Assembly (NCBI GenBank): GCA_030019215.1
Contig: JASEEZ010000014.1
Coordinates: 1 to 50,972, forward strand
Direction of reading: 5' to 3'
Length of the DNA: 50,972 nucleotides
Source of the DNA: Actinomycetota bacterium
GTDB lineage: Bacteria > Actinomycetota > Aquicultoria > Subteraquimicrobiales > UBA9087
Position 1 is the first letter of the stretch; each line of letters opens with the position of its first letter. A program made the translations under genes and the position numbers. Shown here piece by piece: positions 1-8,313 of this stretch. A model generated the notes under the pieces. The model was not told the DNA's origin. It was given only the letters and a program-made list of their open reading frames with translations, and searched no databases.

Positions 1-1
1 T

Positions 2-55
2 AAGTGTTAGCGATGTTATGCTATTTTTAAGTTATCGATGTACTGCTATTTATCA
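2..55. repeat. Terminal inverted copy of a 54-bp sequence, left contig end
   Basis: These 54 bases are the exact reverse complement of the last 54 bases of the window. Inside are two imperfect direct copies of a motif like CGATGTNNTGCTATTT, about 22 bp apart. Repeated motifs near a terminus are typical of IS21-family ends, and read from the unique side the tip begins with TG. The likely explanation is that assembly stopped just inside two copies of one insertion sequence. The family assignment is inference, because no transposase is present. Confidence 0.6.
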
Positions 56-60
56 CCTAG

Positions 61-1161
61 TTAATCGGCAACTTCGAATCTGTCTTTGAGCTTCTCCATC
101 ACCTGAGGCATGGTTGTATACTCCATCTCATCCAGAGGTAGGCGATGGGGCTCGAAGGGTCCGTGACGGCGCAGGTAGTCCGCGGCTGCCAGGGCTATCT
201 TTCTCGCCCGATCATAGCTGAGATCGGCGAACATGTCCCTGGGCCCAATCAGTTTGCCCTTGGTGATCTGGAAACCGTGGGCTACCACCCTCGGAGGACC
301 ATCGAATCTAGTGGGGGTGTCCTCTTTCAAAGAGACGGGCATCAACGGCCCATGGTGAGAGCCCCTCATCCAACCAGCCACCGTGTGGGGAAAGGCAAAG
401 GGCTCCAGAGCCTCGCCTACGGCGGGAAGCCCACTCTGGCATCTAACGATCATCACCGGATCGTCCTTGCCAACATATCTGCCGGCTATGAGAGCCAACC
501 GCTGGGTGGAAGTGGCCGCCGCGATATCGCCATCCTTGCGGAAGACATTTTTGATGACGTACCTCGACGGGGCCCCGATGAAGATGAGCATGTCGTAGAC
601 ATCCTCGGGGCAAGAGAAAACGACCTTTTTGCGCTCGAATAGATCGTGAACCTCAAAGTTGAAGCCATCGTGCATCTTGGGATCAATAACCAATCCAGCG
701 GTGTTGAAGGGATCGGCAAACATCTTATAAAGGGGGTAATTCCAGGCCCCCGGCTCCGTCTTATCCGCCAAAAAGATGAGAACCGGCTCGCTCGGTCGCT
801 CCTCGAACTCCATCTCGGCGACGCCGGGGCCCATCCCCTTGACATTGCCAGAAAAAGCCTCGGCCAAGAGGTCCTGGCCCGCTCCATATTGACCGTACTC
901 CTTGGCAACCTCGGTGGTCTCCTCAAACGTCTCCCAGGCGAAGCGGTGAATATCCTCGTTATCCGCACCCCGCTTGTGGGTCATGATCAGGGCTATGTCA
1001 TCACCCACCTTGCTGCGGCAATAGTCCACCAGTAGCCCCTTCTTCTTCGCCTTCTCCAAGCATTCCTCGGCCTTGCTGAGCAAAGCAGGGTGGGTATCGG
1101 AGTGTCCCACGTATCCTCCCACATCCGCCTTGATCACACTCAAGGTTATTTTCTCTCCCAT
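61..1161 (-). CDS. Fructose-1,6-bisphosphate aldolase/phosphatase (type V FBPase)
   Basis: The protein (366 aa) matches the bifunctional archaeal/deep-branching bacterial enzyme. That enzyme condenses glyceraldehyde-3-phosphate with dihydroxyacetone phosphate and dephosphorylates the product to fructose-6-phosphate, which makes gluconeogenesis one-way in the cytosol. Family features visible are the N-terminal KADVGGYVGHSDTHP stretch (metal-binding Asp and His), YGAGQDLL, MGPGVAEMEFEERPSEP in the centre, and the GSHHGPLMPV segment near residue 275. Length is normal for the family. I chose the ATG at 1161 rather than the GTG at 1167: an AGGGGGG ribosome site lies at workable distance from the ATG and almost touches the GTG. 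The gene stands alone, divergent from the Ca2+ ATPase, and its stop lies 6 bp from the contig-end repeat. Confidence 0.93.
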   Translation of the reverse strand: MGEKITLSVIKADVGGYVGHSDTHPALLSKAEECLEKAKKKGLLVDYCRSKVGDDIALIMTHKRGADNEDIHRFAWETFEETTEVAKEYGQYGAGQDLLAEAFSGNVKGMGPGVAEMEFEERPSEPVLIFLADKTEPGAWNYPLYKMFADPFNTAGLVIDPKMHDGFNFEVHDLFERKKVVFSCPEDVYDMLIFIGAPSRYVIKNVFRKDGDIAAATSTQRLALIAGRYVGKDDPVMIVRCQSGLPAVGEALEPFAFPHTVAGWMRGSHHGPLMPVSLKEDTPTRFDGPPRVVAHGFQITKGKLIGPRDMFADLSYDRARKIALAAADYLRRHGPFEPHRLPLDEMEYTTMPQVMEKLKDRFEVAD

Positions 1162-1201
1162 TCTCACAGCCCCCCTGTCTGTGTTTTATTGGTTTGCCTT
1201 A

Positions 1202-1283
1202 AATATCGGATCGCTTCCCCCTTTCGGCATCCACCATCGCTACGCCGAGGACTAACATAATATCTTCTAAATAATCCGATATT
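1202..1283. promoter_or_regulatory. Widely spaced inverted repeat between divergent genes
   Basis: AATATCGGAT at 1202-1211 is matched by its exact complement ATCCGATATT at 1274-1283, with 62 bp between. It lies in the divergent spacer between the FBP aldolase/phosphatase and the Ca2+ ATPase. It could be a pair of operator half-sites for a looping regulator, or chance. No regulator is encoded nearby. Confidence 0.3.
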
Positions 1284-1401
1284 CTCCTCCCGTAAAATTT
1301 CTCAAGGAAAATGCCTAGTCACAGGGCTCCGGCTTGATGTATACTTGACACCGTTGCACCGTTCGTTTTTCGTGTCTAAATTTAACCTCAAACTTTGGGA
1401 A

Positions 1402-4095
1402 ATGTCCACAGTGTTCGAACAAAGAGACTGGCACACCCTCAAAATAGAGGAGATCGAGAAGCTCCTCGGGACCGATCGCAATAGAGGCCTTAATTCTTCT
1501 GAGGCGAAGAGGCGCCTGGGCGAGCTCGGCCCCAACGAACTGGAAGAGAAGAAAAAGACCGGGCCCGTTCTGCTCTTTCTCTCCCAGTTCAATGACCTTA
1601 TGATCTATGTCCTCATCGCCGCCACGATCATCTCCGGACTGGTTCTCAAAGAGACAGTTGATGCCCTGGCGATTCTGACCATCTTGATTCTCAACTCCAT
1701 CCTGGGATTCGTCCAGGAAGCGAGGGCGGAAAGGGCTCTGGAGGCGCTTAAGAGGTTAGCGGCGCCCACCGCCAGGGTCATCCGCTCCGAGAAAGAGCTA
1801 GAGATATCCGCCGGGGAGCTTGTCCCGGGAGATGTCGTGATCCTGGAGCCGGGGGATCATATTCCCGCCGATGTTCGAGTGGTGGAATGTGCGGTCTTCG
1901 CCACGGACGAATCCTCCCTAACGGGGGAGTCGGGGGCAGTGCACAAACACACACACCCTCTCTCTAGGCCCGATGTTCCATTGGGAGAGAGAACGAATAT
2001 GGGTTATATGGGAACCACCATCGCCTCAGGGCGGGCCAGGACTATCGTCGTGTCCACGGGGAAATCCACTGAAATGGGGCAAATCGCGGAGATAATTCAG
2101 GCGGAGAGAGAGAAAACCCCCCTACAGATCGAGCTGAAGCAAGTGGGAAAGAAGATCGCCGTCCTCTGCCTCCTCGTTTGCGCTGTGGTCTTCGCCTGCG
2201 GCGTCCTCAAGGGGGAGGATTGGACGCTGATGTTTCTGGCCGGGGTGAGCTTGGCCGTGGCCGCCATCCCCGAAGGCCTTCCCGCCATCGTGACGGTTGC
2301 TCTAGCGATTGGTGTCCAGAACATGGCCAGGAAAAACGCCATCGTTCGCAAGCTGCACGCCGTGGAGACACTGGGCTGTACCACCGCCATCTGCAGCGAC
2401 AAGACGGGGACGCTCACCCGCAACCAAATGGCCGTCAAGCCCATTCTCCTTAAGGGGGGGTTCCTGGAATTAACCAACGCTGGTAGCTTGGAGCCGAGGA
2501 GCGAAGGGCAGCCTCCCCTGGATGACCTTGAATTTCTCCTCAAGATCGCGGCCCTGTGCAACGATGCCAGGAGAACCCAGGATGGGCAACTGGTGGGGGA
2601 TCCCACCGAGACAGCCCTGCTCAAAGCAGCCGAGATGTTTGGCTCCCCCAAAGTAGATTTAGAAAAAGGCGCTCCCCGCCTGAACGAAATTCCCTTCGAT
2701 TCCGAGCGAAAGATGATGACGACCATCCACAAGCTGATCACTGGTCGCTGGCCTCCAAAGATGAATTACGTGGCGCTTGTCAAAGGAGCTCCGGAGATGG
2801 TCCTCAAGGAGTGTTCGGGCATTCACTTGGGAGGAAAAACTCAGCCTCTGTCTCACCAGGAAAAGGAGACCATCCTGCACGAAAACGGGGTGTTCGCCAG
2901 AAAAGGCTATCGCACTCTGGGTCTGGCCTACAAGCCCCTCAAGAAACTTCCCGTTGAGGCCAGAGTGGAGGAAATGGAGTCGGATCTCATCTTTGTGGGC
3001 CTCATGGGGATGACCGATCCTCCCCGTCCAGAGGTATACGAGGCCATCAAGCTCTGCCAGGATGCCCATATAAAGGTGGCAATGGTCACGGGGGATCACA
3101 AACTTACCGCCGAGACGATCGCCAGGGAGATCGGTCTCATCGATCGAGGAGAGGCGATAACCGGTCTGGAGCTGGAGAGGATGTCCGAGGAGGAGCTGAC
3201 AGCCCGGGTCGAGGACATCGTCGTCTACGCCAGGGTGGACCCCAAGGACAAACTCAAAATAATTAAAGCCCTGAAGAACAGGGGCCACATCGTGGGTATG
3301 ACCGGTGATGGAATAAACGATGCCCCCGCCGTAAAGATGGCGGACATCGGCATCGCCATGGGGGTCGTGGGAACAGACGTTACCAAGGAGGCCTCCGACA
3401 TGATCCTGGCCGACGATAACTTCGCCACCATCGTCGCCGCCATCAGGCAGGGGAGAGTCATCTTCGACAACATCAAAAAGTCTATCCTCTTTCTCCTCTC
3501 CTGTAACGCGAGCGAGGTGCTGGTCATGTTCCTTGGGATGATCAGCTTGGGAATCCTCCCGCTCCTTCCCATCCAGATATTGTGGATAAACTTGGTCACC
3601 GACGGCTTGCCAGCCCTAGCATTGGGCGTGGATCCCCCACCCGAGGATCTGATGCGGCGCTCTCCCCGAAAGGCGACTGAAGGAATTCTCAGCGGGCCGA
3701 GGCTGACCCAGGTTCTCTGGCAAGGGGCTCTGCTCACACTGGGGGCTCTCTTCGCGCTGGCCGTAGGGCTGTTCTGGTTGAAGATAGACCTGGCTCAAGC
3801 CCGGACAATGACCTTCACCGCCATGGTCTTGGCACAACTCCTTCACACCCTCAACTTCAGGACGGGGAAACACTCCGTCTTTACTCCCCACGCACTGGCC
3901 AATAAGACTCTCCTGGCAGCCATTGGGATATCCATCCTCCTCCAGATGACAGCCATTCACGTCCCCAGTCTGCAAACGATCTTCCATGCGGCCCCCCTGG
4001 GACTGAGGGAATGGGGAGTGACCCTAGTAGCAGCAGTCCTGCCGCTACTCTTAATGGACCTCATCAAGACGATGAGGAAGCGTTCCTTCGCCTAG
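1402..4095 (+). CDS. P-type (P2A) calcium-transporting ATPase
   Basis: An ion pump of about 897 aa with the complete P2 layout: cation-ATPase N domain, actuator TGES loop (LTGES), PEGLP in M4, phosphorylation motif DKTGTLT with the aspartate at residue 333, KGAPE in the nucleotide domain, TGDGINDAPA in the P domain, and C-terminal helices. M5 reads CNASEV and M6 NLVTDGLPAL, which supply the Asn, Glu, Thr and Asp that bind Ca2+ in SERCA. In M8 the position of the SERCA site-I glutamate appears to be Gln (MVLAQLLHTLN), so one Ca2+ per cycle, as in PMR1, is likely (inference). Start: an in-frame TTG lies at 1345, but family homology begins near the ATG at 1402. The stop codon is formed by the CTAG end of a downstream inverted-repeat element. 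Confidence 0.92.
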   Translation: MSTVFEQRDWHTLKIEEIEKLLGTDRNRGLNSSEAKRRLGELGPNELEEKKKTGPVLLFLSQFNDLMIYVLIAATIISGLVLKETVDALAILTILILNSILGFVQEARAERALEALKRLAAPTARVIRSEKELEISAGELVPGDVVILEPGDHIPADVRVVECAVFATDESSLTGESGAVHKHTHPLSRPDVPLGERTNMGYMGTTIASGRARTIVVSTGKSTEMGQIAEIIQAEREKTPLQIELKQVGKKIAVLCLLVCAVVFACGVLKGEDWTLMFLAGVSLAVAAIPEGLPAIVTVALAIGVQNMARKNAIVRKLHAVETLGCTTAICSDKTGTLTRNQMAVKPILLKGGFLELTNAGSLEPRSEGQPPLDDLEFLLKIAALCNDARRTQDGQLVGDPTETALLKAAEMFGSPKVDLEKGAPRLNEIPFDSERKMMTTIHKLITGRWPPKMNYVALVKGAPEMVLKECSGIHLGGKTQPLSHQEKETILHENGVFARKGYRTLGLAYKPLKKLPVEARVEEMESDLIFVGLMGMTDPPRPEVYEAIKLCQDAHIKVAMVTGDHKLTAETIAREIGLIDRGEAITGLELERMSEEELTARVEDIVVYARVDPKDKLKIIKALKNRGHIVGMTGDGINDAPAVKMADIGIAMGVVGTDVTKEASDMILADDNFATIVAAIRQGRVIFDNIKKSILFLLSCNASEVLVMFLGMISLGILPLLPIQILWINLVTDGLPALALGVDPPPEDLMRRSPRKATEGILSGPRLTQVLWQGALLTLGALFALAVGLFWLKIDLAQARTMTFTAMVLAQLLHTLNFRTGKHSVFTPHALANKTLLAAIGISILLQMTAIHVPSLQTIFHAAPLGLREWGVTLVAAVLPLLLMDLIKTMRKRSFA

Positions 4096-4145
4096 TACCG
4101 TTACAACTTTAAAATAGAACATGGAAATAGTTGTAACGGCACTAG
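4092..4145. repeat. CTAG-ended inverted-repeat element, copy 1 (54 bp)
   Basis: Begins CTAGTACCGTTACAACTTTA and ends with the near-complement AGTTGTAACGGCACTAG. Its first ~29 bp match the right end of copy 2 (6836-7012) read in reverse, including the inner motif ATAGAACAT, so copy 1 looks like an internally deleted version of the same element. The left CTAG supplies the TAG stop of the Ca2+ ATPase gene. Confidence 0.85.
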
Positions 4146-4185
4146 CATTTGGGTGTCGACCCTCACGAAAGAGCATAGAATCTCC

Positions 4186-4215
4186 TTGACAGAAAAAGAA
4201 CAAGACGCTTATCAT
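4186..4215 (+). promoter_or_regulatory. Sigma-70-type promoter for the pyrophosphatase gene
   Basis: TTGACA at 4186-4191, an 18-bp spacer, then TATCAT at 4210-4215 (6/6 and 5/6 matches). It lies about 135 bp before the membrane pyrophosphatase start. The leader contains a small dyad (CTTTTGG ... CCAAAAG, about 4256-4277) of unknown role. Confidence 0.6.
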
Positions 4216-4349
4216 TAGGAGAACTTAAACAGCTCATGAAGTCTTCTTGGGGGTCTTTTGGTCTTTTGTCCAAAAGCTCCTTCTCTTGGGTGAGGTTTTT
4301 AATCCCTGTTTGCCTTTAGTGATCGCATTCTCAAAGGGGGTTGGGGGTT

Positions 4350-6323
4350 TTGAGCTTGGTAATCTATGCACCCATCGTGGGAATACTTGGCCTACTCTGC
4401 GCCGGCTATTTTTACTATAGGGTGGCGAGGGAGCCAGCCGGCACGGAGCGGATGAAAAAGATTGCCGGGGCAATCCACCTCGGCGCCATGACCTTCCTCA
4501 GAAGAGAGTACACCGCGCTCATTCCCTTTTTGATCCTGGTTGCCCTAGCACTGGGGTTCTTGATAAATCCCTACACGGGTTTGACCTTCATCATCGGAGG
4601 GATCTTTTCCATGACCGCCGGCTACATCGGAATGCAGGCAGCCACCCTGGCCAACGTGAGAACGACCGAGGGTGCCAAGAAAGGGCAGCATAAAGCCCTG
4701 AGCATCGCCTTCTCCGGTGGAGCGGTCATGGGGCTAACCATAGCCAGCTTGGGAGTCCTGGGAGTAGGCACTCTTTACTACATCTTTAGGGAACCGGTCA
4801 TAGTCAACGGATTCTCCATGGGGGCGAGCTCCATTGCCCTCTTCGCTCGCGTGGGCGGAGGAATATACACCAAGTCCGCCGATGTTGGAGCAGACCTGGT
4901 GGGGAAGGTTGAAGCGGGGATACCCGAAGACGATCCCAGAAACCCCGCCGTCATCGCAGACAACGTGGGTGACTGCGTCGGCGATACCGCCGGGATGGGG
5001 GCCGATCTTTTTGAATCCTATGTTGGCTCGGTCATCGCCACCATGGCCATCGGCTCGACTCTCGCCGTCAAGCGCCTGGAGATGACCATCCTCCCTCTCC
5101 TGCTCATCGTCGTTGGCACCGCTGCCTCAATCCTCGGCGCCCTCCTCTTCAGCTTGGTGGAAAAGCTCGACCCCCAGAAAGCCCTGAGATATGCAACCTA
5201 TATAAGTGGAGTCATCCTCCTTGTGGGGGCCTACTTCTTGATCACCGGGCTGGGCGTGAGCCTGAATGTCTTTTGGGCCATTCTCGCCGGGGTGTTGGTC
5301 GGTGTGACCATCGGGCGTCTCTCGGAGTACTATACCTCCGGCAAGCCCATCATCGAGATAGCCGAAGCCGCCCAGACGGGGGCGGCAACCAATATCATCG
5401 CCGGCCTGGCCGTGGGGATGATGAGCACCGTCCTCCCCGTCGTGGCAATAGGGATCGCCCTTTTCGCCGCGGCCAAACTTAACGGTCTATACGGCGTGGC
5501 CGTGGCCGGAGCAGGGATGCTGGCAACGATAGGAATAACCATGTCGGTGGACGCTTACGGTCCCATCGCCGATAACGCCGGGGGGATAGCCGAGATGTCC
5601 GGCTTGGGCCCGGGGATCAGAAAGATCACCGATGGCCTGGACGCTCTCGGAAACACCACCGCTGCCATCGGCAAGGGCTTCGCCATTGGCTCGGCGGCCT
5701 TGACCGCCCTCGGCTTTATGGCCGCCTACGCCAGCGTCACCGGATTGCACCAGAGGGGGATAAATATCACTCACTTCCCGGTCATGGTGGGCATTCTTAT
5801 AGGCGGGACGCTTCCCTTCCTCTTCGCCGCACTGACCATGAAAGCAGTGGGTAGAGCAGCCTTTAAGATGGTCGAGGAGGTGCGGCGACAGTTCAGGGAG
5901 ATCAAGGGGCTACTCCAGGGAAAAGCTGAACCGGATATCGAAAGGTGCATTGACATCAGCGCCACGGCCGGCTTGAAAGAGATGGTAGCTCCCGGCATCT
6001 TGGCCGTTCTCACCCCCATAGCCTGTGGTTTCCTCCTCGGTCCCGAAGCTCTTGGGGGGCTCTTAACCGGAACAATCCTCTGCGGGGTTTTCCTGGCCCT
6101 AATGATGGCCAACGGCGGAGGGGCTTGGGATAACGCCAAAAAATACATCGAGGCCGGGAATCTGGGGGGCAAGGGCACTCCCACCCACGCCGCCTCGGTG
6201 GTGGGAGACACGGTAGGCGATCCCTTCAAGGATACCGCCGGGCCATCCATGAACATCTTGATCAAGCTGGTATCCGTGATCTCGCTCATCTTTGGGCCCC
6301 TATTCATGCAGTTCCACCCATAG
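4350..6323 (+). CDS. hppA: Membrane-bound, ion-translocating inorganic pyrophosphatase
   Basis: An integral membrane protein of about 657 aa that couples PPi hydrolysis to H+ or Na+ transport. Catalytic signatures are present: [13 protein letters not shown] followed by [16 protein letters not shown], the acidic [19 protein letters not shown] segment, and the C-terminal [12 protein letters not shown] and [20 protein letters not shown] blocks. Near residue 435 the determinant reads [10 protein letters not shown]; alanine rather than lysine after GNTT marks the K+-dependent subfamily (established rule, applied here by eye). H+ versus Na+ specificity cannot be told. Start: TTG at 4350 has AAAGGGGG upstream; a second in-frame TTG at 4341 is too close to that site. 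A strong promoter precedes the gene, and an energy-saving role under low ATP yield is plausible. Confidence 0.95.
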   Translation: MSLVIYAPIVGILGLLCAGYFYYRVAREPAGTERMKKIAGAIHLGAMTFLRREYTALIPFLILVALALGFLINPYTGLTFIIGGIFSMTAGYIGMQAATLANVRTTEGAKKGQHKALSIAFSGGAVMGLTIASLGVLGVGTLYYIFREPVIVNGFSMGASSIALFARVGGGIYTKSADVGADLVGKVEAGIPEDDPRNPAVIADNVGDCVGDTAGMGADLFESYVGSVIATMAIGSTLAVKRLEMTILPLLLIVVGTAASILGALLFSLVEKLDPQKALRYATYISGVILLVGAYFLITGLGVSLNVFWAILAGVLVGVTIGRLSEYYTSGKPIIEIAEAAQTGAATNIIAGLAVGMMSTVLPVVAIGIALFAAAKLNGLYGVAVAGAGMLATIGITMSVDAYGPIADNAGGIAEMSGLGPGIRKITDGLDALGNTTAAIGKGFAIGSAALTALGFMAAYASVTGLHQRGINITHFPVMVGILIGGTLPFLFAALTMKAVGRAAFKMVEEVRRQFREIKGLLQGKAEPDIERCIDISATAGLKEMVAPGILAVLTPIACGFLLGPEALGGLLTGTILCGVFLALMMANGGGAWDNAKKYIEAGNLGGKGTPTHAASVVGDTVGDPFKDTAGPSMNILIKLVSVISLIFGPLFMQFHP

Positions 6324-6401
6324 GGAGAATAAGATGAATCCACACGGGGTTTTCAATAAAACCTGGATATCCCCTCAAAGATGGAGCAGTAAAGGATCGT
6401 G

Positions 6402-6839
6402 ATGAGTATGTTCAAATATATCCTGGTCACCCTCCTGCCTTGGATCGAGCTGAGGGGTGCCATCCCTCTAGCGGTAAAAAACCACGAAGCCTGCATGATT
6501 CCTCTGATTCTCGCAGTGAATATTTTTATTTTCTTTCCCGTTTACTTCGGCCTGGAACTGCTCTACGAGTATATTGTCGGTAACTCTCTAGCCAAAAGGA
6601 AGTTGGAGAAAACGAGAAAAAGGGCGAGGCCATACGTAGAAAAATATGGGATGGTGGGTTTGCTTCTCTTCGTCGCCATACCCCTCCCCGGAACGGGTGC
6701 TTACAGCGGTTCCGCGGCGGCCTGGCTTCTGGATCTAGACTGGAGACACTCCTTGCTCGCGGTGGCTAGCGGAGTCGCCATTGCGGGGGTCATCGTCTTC
6801 CTCCTGAGCACAGGCCTGGTGGCTGGACTCGGCCTCTAG
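6402..6839 (+). CDS. Small multidrug-export family membrane protein (COG2426/PF06695)
   Basis: About 145 aa with an N-terminal LPWIELRGAIPLA motif, four or five hydrophobic segments, and the conserved YGMVGLLLFVAIPLPGTGAY block. These are hallmarks of the Sm_multidrug_ex family. The family name reflects an old annotation; transport substrates are not established. GTG at 6399 and ATG at 6402 are both possible starts, with AAAGGA just upstream favouring 6402. The gene follows hppA by about 78 bp and may be co-transcribed. Its TAG stop is formed by the CTAG end of inverted-repeat element copy 2. Confidence 0.75.
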   Translation: MSMFKYILVTLLPWIELRGAIPLAVKNHEACMIPLILAVNIFIFFPVYFGLELLYEYIVGNSLAKRKLEKTRKRARPYVEKYGMVGLLLFVAIPLPGTGAYSGSAAAWLLDLDWRHSLLAVASGVAIAGVIVFLLSTGLVAGLGL

Positions 6840-7012
6840 TACCGTTACAACTATCTCTTGTGTCACTTCTTTCAGGGAAAACCTTTCGCCTTTTGCTTGT
6901 CAGCCAACCCGACTTTGAGGAAATTGGTCCTTGTTCTCAGATTTTGTTTCTTACTACCAAAAGACACAAGGTTGCTTGACAATGTTCTATCTTAAAGTTG
7001 TAACGGTACTAG
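6836..7012. repeat. CTAG-ended inverted-repeat element, copy 2 (177 bp)
   Basis: Starts CTAGTACCGTTACAACT and ends AAAGTTGTAACGGTACTAG. It fills the whole gap between two convergent genes, and each CTAG end supplies a TAG stop: for the small membrane protein on plus and for ddl on minus. It holds no gene. Its interior carries the motif (reverse strand) GGCTGACAAGCAAAAGGC, which recurs in copy 3, so it is the longest member and probably nearest the ancestral form. Confidence 0.88.
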
Positions 7013-7968
7013 CCCTTGGCGCGAGCATTTCTCTCCAGGGCAAGTTCGACGATCCTTGAGATCAACTCGGGAAATTCGACGCCTGCCGCTTTGGCTTCTT
7101 TTGGAAAAAGACTGTTCTTGGTTAGGCCCGGAATGGTGTTGATCTCCGAGACCAAAAACCCGCGATCGGAGGAGAGAAACATGTCCACCCTAGCGAAGCC
7201 AGCGCAACCCAAGGCCTTGTAGGCACGGAGACCCATCTCCTGGCCCGCTCTGCTCTCCTCGAATGACAGGGGGGCGGGTGTTATCTCCTCGGCCAATCCA
7301 GGAGTGTATTTGGCCTCGTAATCGAAGAGTCGCTTCTTGGAGACTATCTCCACGAGGGGCAGGGCCATGGGGTTCTCGTTGCCCAATACGCCGCATTGAA
7401 TCTCTCTACCATCGACGTATTCCTCCACCAAGGCGGCCTCATCGTAGGAGAAGGCGATCTCGAGAGCAGTGGCCAAATCCTTCTCTTCCTGAACCATGCT
7501 CACCCCCACGCTTGACCCCTGAGCAATCGGCTTGACCACCACGGGCAAAGAAAAGGTCTTCACGATCCTGGACCGGACTTGTCCCTTGTTCTCCTTCCAT
7601 TCATCCTCCCGGACGAGGACGAAAGAGGGAGTAGAAATACCTTCGTTCGAAAAAATCCTCTTGCTAAAGAGCTTATTCAAACAGAGGGCACTGGCCAAAA
7701 CACCCGAACCGGTATAAGGGATGCCCAGAACCTCCAACATCCCCTGAACCGCCCCATCCTCTCCATATTTCCCATGAAGGGCGATGAAAGCGGCGTCGGG
7801 AGCCTCTCTCCTCAAGTTCTCCACCACATTGTCGTCCAGGTCCACTTTGGCGGCACGATACCTCTTTTGAAGTAGAGCGCTATAGACCTCCTCTCCGGTC
7901 AGAAGGGAGATCTCTCGCTCGCTCGAGCGTCCGCCGAGCAGAACGACTACCTTGAGGTCGCGTGTCAA
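7009..7968 (-). CDS. ddl: D-alanine--D-alanine ligase
   Basis: An ATP-grasp enzyme (319 aa) that joins two D-alanines for the peptidoglycan stem peptide in the cytosol. Motifs: N-terminal GGRSSEREISLLTG, ALHGKYGEDGAVQGMLE, the GSSVGVS loop, EEYVDGREI, and the C-terminal EINTIPGLTKNSLFPK metal/substrate segment. The DYEAKY motif carries Lys-Tyr, associated with D-Ala-D-Ala rather than D-Ala-D-lactate specificity, so vancomycin-type resistance is not predicted. It lies downstream of the YtxH-like gene on the same strand, at the end of the run that starts with parA. The TAG stop comes from the CTAG terminus of the adjacent inverted-repeat element. Confidence 0.96.
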   Translation of the reverse strand: MTRDLKVVVLLGGRSSEREISLLTGEEVYSALLQKRYRAAKVDLDDNVVENLRREAPDAAFIALHGKYGEDGAVQGMLEVLGIPYTGSGVLASALCLNKLFSKRIFSNEGISTPSFVLVREDEWKENKGQVRSRIVKTFSLPVVVKPIAQGSSVGVSMVQEEKDLATALEIAFSYDEAALVEEYVDGREIQCGVLGNENPMALPLVEIVSKKRLFDYEAKYTPGLAEEITPAPLSFEESRAGQEMGLRAYKALGCAGFARVDMFLSSDRGFLVSEINTIPGLTKNSLFPKEAKAAGVEFPELISRIVELALERNARAKG

Positions 7969-7982
7969 AACAGCCTCCCGCT

Positions 7983-8285
7983 TTAGGCTTCGTTTAGACC
8001 GTACTCTTCCAGCTCGGCCCGGAGTTCCTCTAGCTTCCTCCTGATTCTCTTCTCCTGGAGGCCCAGAACCCCTTCGGCCTTAGACGTAGCGGTTTCGAGG
8101 CTCTTTTTGGCCTCCCCGATCAACTCCTCAGCTGAGTTCTTCAAATCCGTGGCACAGGCAGCAATCTGCCTCCGGGTAGCTGCGCCCGGTTGAGGGGCGA
8201 GGAGCAGGCCTACCCCCGTACCCAGGAGCAAGCCCAAGAAGAGCCCCAACCCAAATTCCTCATAGCCGAATCTCCGCTCGCTCAT
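7983..8285 (-). CDS. YtxH-like small membrane protein
   Basis: A 100-aa protein with one N-terminal hydrophobic segment (GLGLFLGLLLGTGVGLLLAP) followed by a charged, Ala/Glu/Lys-rich amphipathic helix, which is the YtxH/gas-vesicle-associated stress-protein layout. The ATG at 8285 is preceded by GAGGAGG at ideal distance; a longer TTG-initiated reading would overlap the upstream gene. Function in this family is poorly defined. It sits between the alkaline-phosphatase-fold membrane protein and ddl, consistent with an envelope-related operon. Confidence 0.7.
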   Translation of the reverse strand: MSERRFGYEEFGLGLFLGLLLGTGVGLLLAPQPGAATRRQIAACATDLKNSAEELIGEAKKSLETATSKAEGVLGLQEKRIRRKLEELRAELEEYGLNEA

Positions 8286-8313
8286 CACAACCTCCTCATC
8301 GATCGATCCTGAG

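Noticed and set aside
145-642. Plus-strand frame opposite the FBP aldolase/phosphatase
   Set aside because: Shadow of the minus-strand gene; no start signal or homology.
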